From contig CM063292.1 in the NCBI GenBank assembly GCA_032173965.1, forward strand, positions 4,106,001 to 4,170,000: a stretch of DNA of 64,000 nucleotides, in the 5' to 3' direction. The position numbers and the translations under genes were made by a program. The stretch comes from Sitta carolinensis (Eukaryota > Chordata > Aves > Passeriformes > Sittidae). Positions within the stretch are counted from its first letter, which is position 1; every line of letters begins with the position of its first letter. The notes under the pieces were generated by a model. That model saw only the letters and a program-made list of their open reading frames with translations, did no database searches and was not told where the DNA came from. Positions 36,541 through 48,700 of the stretch are shown here, piece by piece.

Positions 36541-39500
36541 GATGTTTACTTAATTCCCTGTGCAAACACAACTCATCTCCCATTCCCTGTGCTGCCTCAG
36601 AGCCCCTTGCAAATGGTGTGGCAGTGAAAGATGTGCTGACCTCAGGAAGCAAATTCTCCTCCATGCTGGCTCTGCTGCACACACACCAAGGAATGGGAAA
36701 TTCCTGGCAGCCTCCACAAGTGCCAAGGCTGGGCACCTGCTCCTTGCTGGAACCACCACAGAGTTCAACCTGGCTCTGAGTTTCACTGGGATCAAACCTC
36801 GAGATTGGTGTCTGGAGAACAGCTGGATCAAACTTGTAAAATCCCATATCCCTCCCATCAAAGTAAAGCAACTCATGGTTATGTCATCTCCAGACTGAGG
36901 AGAAAAGCCTTCTTCTCTTACATAGAGCTTCTTAAAGCTCAAAAATGTTTTAGTTCCACTTGTCTGTGCCCATTTTATTAGGAAACAGTCAAATGAAAGG
37001 AAGTTTCCTCTTTTTTCCTGCAGAAAAAAGAGAAATTTAAAAACCACATTTTCCAAGTGGATGAACTGGTAGAAAAGGTTTTGGGGAAACAGCCCTAGGA
37101 ATTAAGTTCTATTTCTCCAGCAAGTATCTGGAATTGGCACAGCACTAGCAGGTATTTAATGACTTGCAAATGTGAGCTTAATCAATCCCAGAACACACTT
37201 GTAAAGAAAGGAGAGCTCTGATTCCACATCTCTGTGATGGACAGAGGTGAATATCTGGGCACAGATCACCAAAAGTACTTTAACTCCTTTCAGGGATCTT
37301 TGCTAAAATAGCTACTCAAATGAAACCTGAGCTTCTGAGGAGTAAATGGAAATCTTAGCTCTGAGCAAATGCCCGGTCTCCAGACTCTCATTTTTAATGC
37401 TGTGACCATGATGAGGGTAGACAAGGACCCTGCTTATCCTCCTCTGCTGTTCTGCTCATTTTTGCTATTGAACAACAGCTTTTGGTCATTGGGATTTTGA
37501 TCCAACTCATCAAAATGCAGTAAGATAAAATGTTCCAAAATGTTATCGTGCATTTGATCCGTCTCTATGTTTTATGGTTTCAAGAAGAGCTGAATACAGG
37601 AAATAAAGAGAAGATTGTGCCTATCAGAACAGCAACAGCAGACAAAAGCAAAATAGATTATTTTCACTCCATTTCTCCCACTGTTTAAATAGCTTGACTT
37701 TTGCATACCAGCATTCCACAGGTATAATACAAAGACAGCCACAGCATAATGTGTTTTCCTTTAAAAGGTCACCACTATATTAACAGTATTTGATGCACTG
37801 TGACCAGAGCACACATTTTTAGAGATAACAGCCTATCTAATATTTTCCTTTAATTTATTGGCATCAAGAAATTCTATTTAATTTCTTCTTTCAGAAGAAC
37901 ATCTGCAAGTGATTGGCATAACTCGAGGGACCTTTGCAGCTGCAACTTTCTCCAAGAGCAGAGCAAAAAGCCATGTTTGTCAATATGCCTGAGTAGGATT
38001 AAAAAAGAACAAAAAGAAATAAAAAATAAAAAGCCCCAAACTACAAAACAGCTAATTATTGGAAGTAAATGTTTCATGATCTGTGTATGGCACCCCAAGC
38101 TGAATAGATCATTAGCTAAACTTCCAGTCAGCATTCCACACAAGCATATGTTTTCCTCATAAGTGCTTGCATAAGTTTGCCAGCAGCCACAGTGACTTAA
38201 CTAGAAGCACTTATGTACATTGTGCAATAAACGGGACCAAGGAAAAGCAGTGGGATTTTAGGATCTTAACTCCTTAATCATATGCGTTTCCAACAGTCCT
38301 AAGCACTTTTTCCAGCTCTTAAATTTTCCCTCCCTATCGAATGCTCAAGGTAAAGCTGCTCCATCTGGTACTGCTGCCAGGAGCTGTGCCCGAGCCCTCA
38401 AAGCCGTTTAGTGCAGCTCCTTCCCTTTTCCATTTGTGCTTCCTTGTGGCAGCCTAATTGCACTCCCAGCCCTGCTCTGAGGGGTCAAGGATCATGCACA
38501 GGGAACAGTTGGCATGCTGCCACTCTGGTTTGGAGAGTGGGAGGGCTGGAAGGTTTGGGTATGGGCAGCTCAGAGTGGCTCAGGTGCCATCGAGCAGTCC
38601 TGGGCACTCTCCCTTTATCACCACAATAAATGTGGCTGCAGAGCATTGATGAGCACCACGGGAAGGACTTGGTGAATTCCTGCTTCCCCTCCTCACTGTG
38701 AGCACACTGTGCTGGGTGAATGCTGCTGTAAATTAGCTGGCAGCTCAAGATCAACGCACTGTGCAACCAGCTAAACAAAAGCAACTCCAGGTAGAAAACA
38801 CTGCAAAGAGCCTGAGGGAGCCCATAAAGGAATAAAGCAGGTTCTGGCAGTGACCCCAGCCAGTTCACATCTGACCCACAACTCTTTTGGCTTTAAGTGA
38901 CCATCTGGGGGTAAAAGTCCCCTCAGCATTAGGTGCCCAGCTTGGCAGCAACAGCCTGTGCACAGGACAAAGCACCCCCAAACAACCCTGAGAAACATCA
39001 CTACCCTAAACTCCAAATCCCCCAGTGCCCCATCTGTGTTCATCTTCCAAGAACATATTGAATTGTTTTAATGTTTTCAACATTTTATGATGTACTGTAA
39101 AGCCAGGAAAACTTACTAATCTTCATTTATTTCCAGCAGTGGTCTACTAAGTTTCTCACTAACTGAAAATAGATGTAGGAAGATATTCCCTTCCTCAGAG
39201 GTCATATTACTTCTGGCAGTAAGAACATTTGCCAGCTACAGGATGCTGCTGTATGTGGTGTAAATAGGATGCAATTTCACTAATGGACCTCCCCTCTCTC
39301 TTACCCCTCAAACAGGCTGTTTTGAGACAGGTTCTGCATCTCATTTAATTTTAGAACAAGAGGGACATGCTGATTGCTGAAACCTTCTGGTCAGATCTGT
39401 TTGTTTGCTTATTTCTGGTCTGTAGGTGGGCTGGTGCTGGAATGTTGGAGCTCAAGGAAGCAGGTGGGTGGCAGGGACCTCACTTTCCCACTGCACCAAT

Positions 39501-40554
39501 TTCCAAAGACAGAAATAGACATAAAAGAAATAAGCACAGCTCACAAAAAGGTGTTGAAGCACATCAAATGAGTTCAAAAGCCTCCTGGAGGGAGAGTCTT
39601 CCTGAACAGAACAGTTGCAGCAGTAAAGGTGCAATATTAATTAAACATATGTAATAGTATCTGCTGGGAGACACTTAAACAGATCCTGGCTTGTCCTGGA
39701 ATTCTCCAAATGTAGCCATGGATGGAGACTCGGTAAGAAGTGACAAACTTTTGAATTTCTGTCTTAGAGAAGAACTTCAAAAATAAAGAAATAAAAATTG
39801 TTTTAGAGGTATAGCACATAAGGCATATGGTAAGAGAGAAGAACGTTCCCCAGAGCTTTATTACACTGTGAATTGCACGCCTCCAAAGAAATATGATTCC
39901 TCTAAATAAAATCAGGAGAGCTGACACAAGGTGCTGAATTCCATCCTAAAAAGCCCAGTGCCTTCCTTGCTGATCCCCTTTTCACAAGCATCATTAGAGC
40001 ATTCATTATTTCAATTATTGGCCAGACGCTGTACGTGTTGTGATCTGAGCTCACCTTCCACTGCTATCCAGCCCTGCTGGGGCTGCTGGCTGCTCACAGG
40101 TGCAGCTGCACAGGGACTTGAAAGGCACCAGGATGCTTCCAAAGCACAGAGCAGAGCTAAGGGAACTAAATACATTATACATGAAATGAGCAAATAAATC
40201 CCAAGAAATGGAATTAAGATGAGCATTAATCAGGAGAGCTTTGAGCATGGCCCATGCATGGCCCAGTCCATAAGAATCTTGCTAATTGCCTTTCTGAGAC
40301 CACTTTATCCTATTAAGGTTGTCCTCAGGAGAGCCCCAAGGCTTTGGGGGCAGTGGGGAAGACCAAAAACCTGGCCACATTTATCATGTTTAGAAACAAA
40401 CAAGAATTGGTTTGTATTTATCTTATGCAGCAAAACCTCGTTATCTTCCTCTCCTAGAATTTAATCCCATTTTTTTCTAGGAATAGAAATAATGAGAAAG
40501 ACCAATTAAGCTCAGGGCAGCCTTCTGGGTAAAGAGAGATAAATACCTCGACAC
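36541..40554. other. Non-coding stretch, nothing assigned
   Basis: A 168-codon minus frame (36550-37056) overlaps several plus frames in a GC-richer patch, and no family is visible. A good plus acceptor at 37021-37023 opens a 24-codon frame but has no convincing donor. Otherwise unremarkable. Confidence 0.4.
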
Positions 40555-40910
40555 CAACTGCAGTGAGCAGCACGTGCCATTTCTCCTGTGCACAAGTGTG
40601 GATGCAGATTACGTGACAGTTTCAGACTTATTGCTGTGGCTGAGCCAGGTATAAATTATGACAGGTCCACACGGATTACAGATGATTTGAAGGAAATCAA
40701 AGGCATTAAACTTTAATACGGTGCTTTGTCTCTCTTAAATGCCACTCGTACTTTCTGTAACAGCAACCAGTAAAAATCAATGACCAGAGACCCCTGCGTG
40801 CTCCAGAGCTGTTAACCCCTGGAATTTCAGCCAAAGGAGCCCATGCACCCAGAGCCACAGACCCAGCTTCCACACTCCTGTGGCACACACAGCGCCTGCA
40901 GGAGCTCCAT
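40555..40910. promoter_or_regulatory. Possible conserved non-coding element
   Basis: 'gcagattacgtgacagtttc', 'ccacacggattacagatg', 'ctttaatacggtgctttgtc' and 'gagacccctgcgtgctcc' show retained CpG in an AT-rich setting without an exon-like frame. Confidence 0.2.
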
Positions 40911-41029
40911 CAACAAAATTTGTAACTAAAAACAGCTTAAATATTTTTAACTGTCAAAGTTTGTTCTAAAAGTGTCTTCCTGAAAGCTCCAGTCAGGGTT
41001 CAGAGTGCCCTGCACATTGTGGGAGCCAC

Positions 41030-41418
41030 GAGATGGACATGGAGGGGCTGGAGCTGGCCAAGGGCAGCAGAGCTGGGAAGGGGCTGGAGCCCAAAAGTGA
41101 GGAGGAGCAGCTGGAGAACAGGAGGCTCAGGGGAAACCTTCTTGCTCTCCACAACCCCCTGAAAGGAGGCTGTAGCCAGGTAGGGTCGATCTCAAAATTA
41201 ACAAGTGATGGGAAAAGAGCCCACAGCCTCAAATTGTACCAGGGGAGGTTTAGATTTACTATTAGGAAAAAATCCTCCCTGAAAGGGTTATTAAGCATTG
41301 AAACAGGATGGCTGGGTCCCCATCCTTGGAGGTGACACTTGGATATAGTGCTGGGATGATGGCTGGACTCAAGGATCTTAGGGGGCTTTTCCAGCCCTAC
41401 AGTCCATCATTCTGGGTA
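41030..41418 (+). mobile_element. CR1 LINE 3' fragment, sense, about 390 bp
   Basis: This is the longest and clearest CR1 copy here. In order it shows 'gacatggaggggctggag', 'gaggaggagcagctgg', 'aggaggctcaggggaaacct', 'ccctgaaaggaggctgtagc', 'ggggaggtttagatttac', 'attaggaaaaaatcctccct' and 'ggactcaaggatctta', then ends in 'gtccatcattctgg'. This matches the 3' untranslated end of avian CR1. It is 5' truncated, in sense orientation, with moderate divergence. Confidence 0.9.
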
Positions 41419-44400
41419 GCACGTGCACCCAGAGCTAACAGGTAAGACTTGAACGAGGTGGGAAATTGAATCAAAATGCTTATTATACTTCCAATAACAC
41501 GGCAATAGTTCAAGCCAAGTCTCAGCTCTCAGGGAAGTCAATGAGAGTTGTTTCACTGCAATCAAACAATGTATGATTAGGTCCTCACAGAATTACGAGT
41601 AATACTATATTCAAAACTGTGCAGAGTTTCAGGTTGACATCTAAAAGCCCATTTTCCTTCTGGAATTCTGTAATGAAGCTACTGCAAAAGAAGAATCAAT
41701 ACATAATTCAGTATAGTGGAAAGATTATTATAAAGGGTTATTGAATGTAGCTCCACCACTGTGGGTAAAAAGAGTGAAATCTCTCCTTATTTCAATCGTG
41801 CTGTACTGACTTCTACCAAACACACTGTTTCAGATTAAAAAAAAAAACAAAAAAACAAAAAAAAAAAAAAAAAATGCTCCAGATTTCAAAGTGGAAAAAA
41901 ACCCAGTAGAAGCAATAACAGCAGGGTTTTTTACAAAAAAGGGGTAGAGCAGGGTAAAAAAAGTTCCAAAATCTCAAGATAAATTTTAGTTTTGTACACT
42001 AGTAACAACTTATAATTTAGTTTTTTGTGAAGAGTGCCAGGACAAGGCAGGAAAGTGTTTCTTAACTTAGTTTGCCAATTTTCCTTTCAGGCTAGCACTG
42101 TTATTGATAATATCCATCACAATTCTTTGTCTTCCCAACAGGCTGGCAGAAATATCTGAGTAAGTGCTGACTCACACACCTCAACACCTCCCTGTCAAAG
42201 TTAATCTGAAATTGATTTTACTTTCCAGAGGTAAAACAGAATTGCATGAAGTCAGCTACAAATGGCATTTGCAGATCAGTGTTCAGCACTTTTTATAATT
42301 CCTGTAAGATTTCATGACTACACCTCAAGAGTTTTCAACAAACCCTTGCAACCTTCAGATCAAAATTGGCAATTATAATTCTATATTTCTGAGAGGAAAA
42401 TTAATCTATATTTTCTCCCATTTTGTTCCAGTTCCTGTAATCCCTCTAATTAGGTATTTTTTTTTTAGCACAGAATTGGAAGAGAAGTACACAGAACATT
42501 ATTTGCATTCTTTACATCAGACTTTGCAGAGTTCAGGTTTCCCAGCAGAACTGGCAAAAACCCATCACTGTTTTCAGCATGGTAGAAAAGGAGCTTTGAC
42601 AGCAGGACAAATTCTAAGAAGATGCTGCTAATCAAAAATTCTTATTTAGAGATCATTCATTCATTCTTGTTTCATCCCCTTCTTTCAAGGCAAGGTTTCT
42701 CTACATTTTCCCCATCTAAAGTCTCAAAAAAAAATACACCTGAGGAAACACATGCTCTCTAAATCCAGGGAGATCTCCTGGAAATCAGCCATCAGCAGAG
42801 CGCTACAAAATTGAGCTTTGCTCTGAAAAATGAGTGAATTTCCTGCCATTCCTGTCTCCCACACAGGAGGGCAGGCCCAGGTGACATCACCTGTGTCTTT
42901 GGTAGCCCTGCTCTTCCCAGAGCAATCCCGGCTGGCCTTCCCATGGTCTGTCCAGGAGCGAGGAGCAGCTGATGCTCCAAGGAAGGGAGAAGTGCTCAGT
43001 GTCCTTCGAGGGCATCCACGTTGCTGCTCCCATTCTAGAGCAACATCCCAGTTATTAATTTCTCTGTAAAATTTCCATTGTGGTTTATCATTAATAAAGA
43101 TTGCTTTGGGGCATCCCAGAGAGGAAATGCAGTCTTGTGTTCTGGGGAAATCATTTTACTGACATCATTAGGACTGTGCAAACAAATTTTTTTTGGTTCA
43201 GCTGCCAAGCAGAAGGTGTTGAGGAATTCCATCAGAATCAAATTTGATGGAAAAAAAACCCACTTTTCTTACCAAAATATGAACAAAATAAAAACCTGTT
43301 CAATGCAAGAAAAAGAATTCCTCTTGACAAAAAATGTTTAATTTCCAACAAATATAGGAAAGATAAATAAGGTTCTAGAATAAACAAAGCAATGCACTGG
43401 AGGGGGAAGACCCCATGTTCTTTGTGTAACCAGGAGCTCCAGAATCCCACCAGGATCTGGAAGGCTCCAGTTCACCTGCACTGCTTGCTCCAAGCTGCTG
43501 GAGCATGCACTGTCTCCTCCACTCTGCAGAAAACTCTCCTACACCAGCAAGCTGAGCCAGCCCCCTTTTGCTGGAATCATTTCAGCTGCATCTCATTAAC
43601 TATTGTAAGGAAAAAAGAAAAAAAAAAAAACCAAACAGTAAGAATGATACTCTAACCCATGACTTGAGAATCCAGAAAATTAGGCACTTTTTCCTCTGCT
43701 TTCTGCTGAAAACTAAGTTTAAATGTTCCTACATACTTTGTAACCACTACACCCAAACATTCTTGTGCACAGCACACACCACAAGCAAATTCCAGTACCA
43801 GCTCCCTGAATAGTTATTAAAATACCTGTAAAAAATACTTATTTTGAAATCACTGATGTTCCTCATGGTTTTATCTATTCATTGATTGATTTAAACTATT
43901 GAAAATATTAACACTCGGAGTAGGGATTGAAACAACCACTTTAACATGTGGCAATGTAGAAACTGCTAGGCTGTGGAGTCACTCATTTAATCCATGTGTA
44001 ATTAATCCATCTAAAGTAAAACTCTTTCAACAGAAAGAAGCAACAAGAAGGATAAAAATGCAAGCTTGTGTGCACAGCCAGGATTTCAGTCTCCTGGGAA
44101 TATGGCATGTGTAGGGTCAAGTAAAAGCTCTGCTCCTCGGGAAAGCCTCGACAAGAAAACACTGTAAAAACTCAAAAGATTGTCAGAGTCTCAGAGGCTG
44201 CCACGGGGAGGAGAGAGGACGGGAAGACAGGCAGAGGTTGCTGTATTTGCCTGAATGTTGCCTTGAGGGCTGTGTGTTCGTGTTGGTTTTGGTGGGCTGT
44301 GGTGGATTTTGGTGTTCTGGTGATGATGTGTTCCTGTCCTTCAGACACCCCAGCAAGGCAGGAGGTGCCGTTCTTGCCTCTCAGCACTCCCCAGGCACAG

Positions 44401-45489
44401 CTCAGCCCTATGTGGGGCTGGCTCAGCCTGTGCCCCCCTGGCACACCCCAGCCCCAGAGAGCTGCTGTGCACAGGATCCCTGGGCTGTGCATCCCTGGGA
44501 GCCTCACTCTCTCCTGGCTGCCCAGGCTCCTGAGCTGACCTTTGCAGGCACTATTTCTGGGAAGAGGCACTCAGGAGGGAATGTGGAGCACTGCACTGAG
44601 TGAAGCCTGTGCTCTCCCACCATCCCTAAACTGGCAAAGCTCTGTTAAGCTCATCAGCTGCTTTCCCAGGGGACAAACTGAAAGCTGAGGCTGCCCTGGG
44701 CTCTCTAAACCCCCAAGCTTTAGCGGGAAGGCTTGTTTTACTCCTGGCTTTAGAGACCTTAGGGAAGTTCGACAGAGAACAAATTTACCACCTTTATCCA
44801 TAGCCTATCATCTGGCCGCATTAAATCCGGTCTTTAATCTAATTTAACAAATATTTCTCTCTTTATTAAACTACTAAATCTGTCAGTTCTCCTGAGGGCA
44901 GTGTTCCCCCCAGCCATGCTCAGCATCCCAACCTCCCGAGGCTCTCACCCACACGCTGCCAGCAGCAGGAGCAGCACCAGCCCCTGCTCCCATTCCCCGG
45001 GCTCAGCCCTATCCAGAGATCTGTTACATTTAAGAGGTCACCAAGAGAACATTAAAAAGACCAGTCTAGACTTGTTTGATCAGTTACCTGAAATCCAGCA
45101 GCCCTTGCAGAACAGGAAGGACGAGAGTTTTGGCACAGGCCTGTGCAGAAAAACCCAATTTCAGCAGGAGCAGCACTCACCCGTGGAAATTGAACTCCTT
45201 GCTCTACTTATGGCTCTGAGCATAATCAGCCCAAATCATCTGTTTCAGCACAGAAAACTCGTGTGCTGGGAGGCTCTCACACCTTTCTTTTGTGTGGCTG
45301 CATGAGGAAAGCCTCCTCAGAGCTCAGCCTGAGCCTTTCCCAAAGGAAAGGAGAAACTGGCGCTGAAGCTGAGAGAATCTGGGCCTCTGCTGCACCGACC
45401 GAGTTCTGCAGAGTGGGGAGGGAACTGAAATTAAGGTGTGACTAAAACCCCTTCTAAATCAGGATCTAAAGCACAGCTACAGTGCCACA
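41419..45489. other. Non-coding stretch, nothing assigned
   Basis: It includes an A-rich tract (41837-41874), another at 43611-43630, and a G/T-rich tract (about 44267-44330). A plus-strand exon-like block at 42091-42159 is treated as a finding. 44340-44540 and 44880-45000 are GC-rich without recognisable products. Confidence 0.4.
41837..41874. repeat. A-rich tract
   Basis: Three A runs separated by single C, the longest about 18 A. Low complexity. Confidence 0.9.
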
Positions 45490-45770
45490 AAGAGTTAAGT
45501 CAAACGTGCCCAGCCCTCATTGATCATTTGAGTAATTTCATTTCAATTAATTACCAGTGCTAACTATAGTTACTATCAGGCAGTTCTGGGAAGTGATGCT
45601 GACTTATGAAAACAGCAGTAAGTAGTCAATGCCCAATGTTTTCAGAAGCATTACAATTAATAGATTTATTATGGAAGTGTTAAAGCTTCTGTGTTTCAGC
45701 TTCTTCGAGCTTTATTGGAGAAGCTATTAAAGGCAGTGTCTCAAAGAATAAAAGGAAAGTGGCAGAAGTA
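45490..45770. promoter_or_regulatory. Possible conserved non-coding element
   Basis: 'gtcaaacgtgcccagccctc', 'ttgatcatttgagtaatttc', 'tttcaattaattaccagtgc', 'acaattaatagatttatt' and 'cagcttcttcgagctttatt' form a dense AT-core cluster with preserved CpG. An imperfect hairpin (agcttct / agaagct) sits near 45699-45726. Confidence 0.28.
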
Positions 45771-48700
45771 ATAATATAATTTTAAATAAAATTTCTTATT
45801 TTGATTTACATTGAATTGACAGAAGCTGCTATTCTATTATGCCAAAAACCTTCTGCCTACCTGCATGAGATCTGACTGATTTCTCAGAAGAAACACCAAA
45901 TCTTACAGAACATTTGGAGAGTTGCATTTTCTTATTAATCGGAAGAGTGAACTCATCAGCTCTGTTATTAAAGATAATTTTAAACTCTTTCCTCTGTCAC
46001 AAATGTAACTTTTAAAAATTTAAACGAAATGAGCTCTTTGGTTGCAAATTACTCTGCATAACTCCCACAATACTGCTTTCATTGCTCTAGAAAAATATTA
46101 CAAAATCACTATTTCCTATATTTTTTATGACACACTTGAGTGGTTCCTCCATAAATACAAACCAGGCTGAATAAGAATTCTAGCTAGAAGAGCCTTGATT
46201 AAAAACAAACACCAAAAAAATCCCCAAAAGCCAGAGCAATATTAACTGGACAGCCAAACAGCAAATCTTAGGCAGCTGAGCTCATGGCTTTTCATTCAGG
46301 CAAAATGAATCCCTGGAAATCTCTTTACCACAACATTGCATAACTGCCTTCCCACCTCCCAGAATTTTTGTGTGCATCCAGCATCACCTTTGAACACAGA
46401 TTTAATGTGGTGTGAAACATCAAAAGTTAGGGAAGAAGAGATTTTAGCAGTTGATGCTTTCACTTGTCAGCAAACAGCAAAAGAAAAATGTCTCAGGTCT
46501 CATGAAGGCAACTTGTAACCTTGGCATTCAGACATCTTCAAATTTTCCTTTTATTATGGGATATTGAAAGTATCCATGTGTTTACAGCTTCAAGTCAATT
46601 TAATTGAAAAAAAAAAAAAAGGTCATATTTATTAACTATGCTTATTATATATTAAATTAAAAAGAGAAGACCTAGAGCATGCTATTCATCTTTGCCTGAT
46701 GACTGAACTAGAAAATGCTGTGAGCTGCCACACCACATCTCAGGGACTATTTCAGCCAGAATGAACCAAAATGCATTTGGATTGGTGACCATTTCTGGAG
46801 CTTCTGCACCTTGCAGCCCATCCTGCTGCCCCCCTCTTGGGTCAGCAGTGCTGCTGCCCTGACATCCCACCCCACACAGGCAGGGACTGCCCTGCCCCAT
46901 CCCTCCTCTTCCCCACCTCACTGAGCTCTGACCTTCAACAGGAGCCAGGAGCCCTTGGCCCGGGTGCCCCTCACCTCAGGGACTGGCACAAAGGAGATCC
47001 TGAGGGAATGGCTGGGCACCTGAAGGCTCCTGAATTGGCTTTTCTGAGGAAAGAAACTAGCTGGCTTTTATCCATCAGCATTTCCTGTGGGGCCTGGGCA
47101 GCATCCTTCACCCCAACCCTCACAGCAGCACTGATTTCCCCAAGACATGAAAAAGCCATGAGCAGGTTCCTCTGCAAATGCTGCAATGCTCCCAACAATG
47201 CAGCGTTTCTGCACGAGGGTCACGAGATGGTTCAGGGAACCAGACACTCCAATATCACACTTTGCTGTCCACAAGAGCATGTTGCTGTGTTTTTTTCCAA
47301 AAGTTAAAGTATCACGAGTGCACTGTTTTCATAATTTCTTGAATTTTGCCTCCCACCATATTCTTTTAAGCTGAAGTTATGTTTTTGTATAGGTTGGTGT
47401 TGCTGTTTTGTAAAGGTCAAATTATAGTTGCCTCCCTACTGTTTTATTGTAAGTGTTGAGAGCTGGCACTGTAATTAAAATTCCAGCTAAATAAAGTCTG
47501 CAGGGTCCTACTTGTAACCAAGCAATTTGGGGTTTTAGCAGACCAGAGCACACTTTTGTGTTTCCTCTGTTTCACTGCCACACAAAGGAAGGTAAACAAA
47601 ACCCATGTGCCTTAATACATTTACATAAACATTGTTTCCTATCACTGTGGTTAGTAGAGAATATAAATATATTTAATTATCGAATACAATAGTTAAAAAA
47701 TTAAAACCACACCCATTTTCTACCACCCTGCTTTACAATATTTTAGAAAAAGTCCAAGGCAAGATAATCCAGTTTGTACATAGAGATCCAGCCAGAGTGT
47801 TCACAACATTGTTGTTAAGGGAGAAAAGATTCACAATCTGCTCCTCAGTAAAACAAAGCTGACTCCCTGGCAGCAGAATGGTGCTGTGCATCAAGGAGAT
47901 TATCATTACTTCAGTCTAACCTGCTTTTAGGTTCTGGCACTTGCCAGCAAGCGTTTCAAAAGTGTCAGAGATTTACCAGTGCTGGCTCCAACTTCAGGGA
48001 GGAATTTCTCTTCTGCTATCGACTACCTGTAAAGCTGCTGCAGCATTGCCTCCGTTTGGCTGCCTTATTAAAGGCCCCTCAGTTCTGCTTCAGTTCTCTC
48101 CACAGCTGAGGGATGAAGCTTGCACTGGGGTTTTTTATTGCTTTTCTTTTTTTTAAAGAAAGTAAACAAATCAAAGTGAGTATTTTAAGTGGAATTCTTG
48201 TCTAAAAAGCGACATCCCAGATCACTACAGGAATCTTTTAGGTCTTCCCAAGGCTCCTAAGTTTTATCTGAATTTGTTTCAAGAGAATTCCTTGGTAAAG
48301 GAATTTCAAATTTTGTTAAAGATAATCCCTTACAGGCGGGGATTTTTATTTGAGCAAATCCTACCCTTTGCCCAGTCTGATATTCCTTCAGGGATTAAAA
48401 AAATCACAAGACAAACATTTTAGTTAATATTCACATCACAGAATACGACCTGCACTTGCTCCCCCATCTACAGGTTCACTTGTCTGCCCCAGAAGCAGCA
48501 GGTACAAGGCATACAAATATGCACAAAGTCATTGCAGACTGACCAGAGTTTTCAGAATCAATCCATAAAAAGTTTCTTTCCCTTCTCTAGAGGAAAAAGT
48601 TCAGGTGGGTAGGGTGAACAGAGGCATGAAACAAAATCAGAGCATTAGCCTCCAGCTAGAAAAATCCCCCAATCTAAGAAATTTCACAAAGACTTCCTGA

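Noticed and set aside
36550..37056. 168-codon minus-strand frame
   Set aside because: It overlaps several frames on the other strand in GC-richer DNA. No domain, no splice context.
37024..37098. Plus-strand 24-codon frame after a strong acceptor
   Set aside because: It is short, begins lysine-rich, lacks a convincing donor and is on the opposite strand to the supported exons.
46837..47307. 156-codon plus-strand frame
   Set aside because: Proline, cysteine and serine-rich chance translation of a GC-rich patch, with competing frames on the minus strand.
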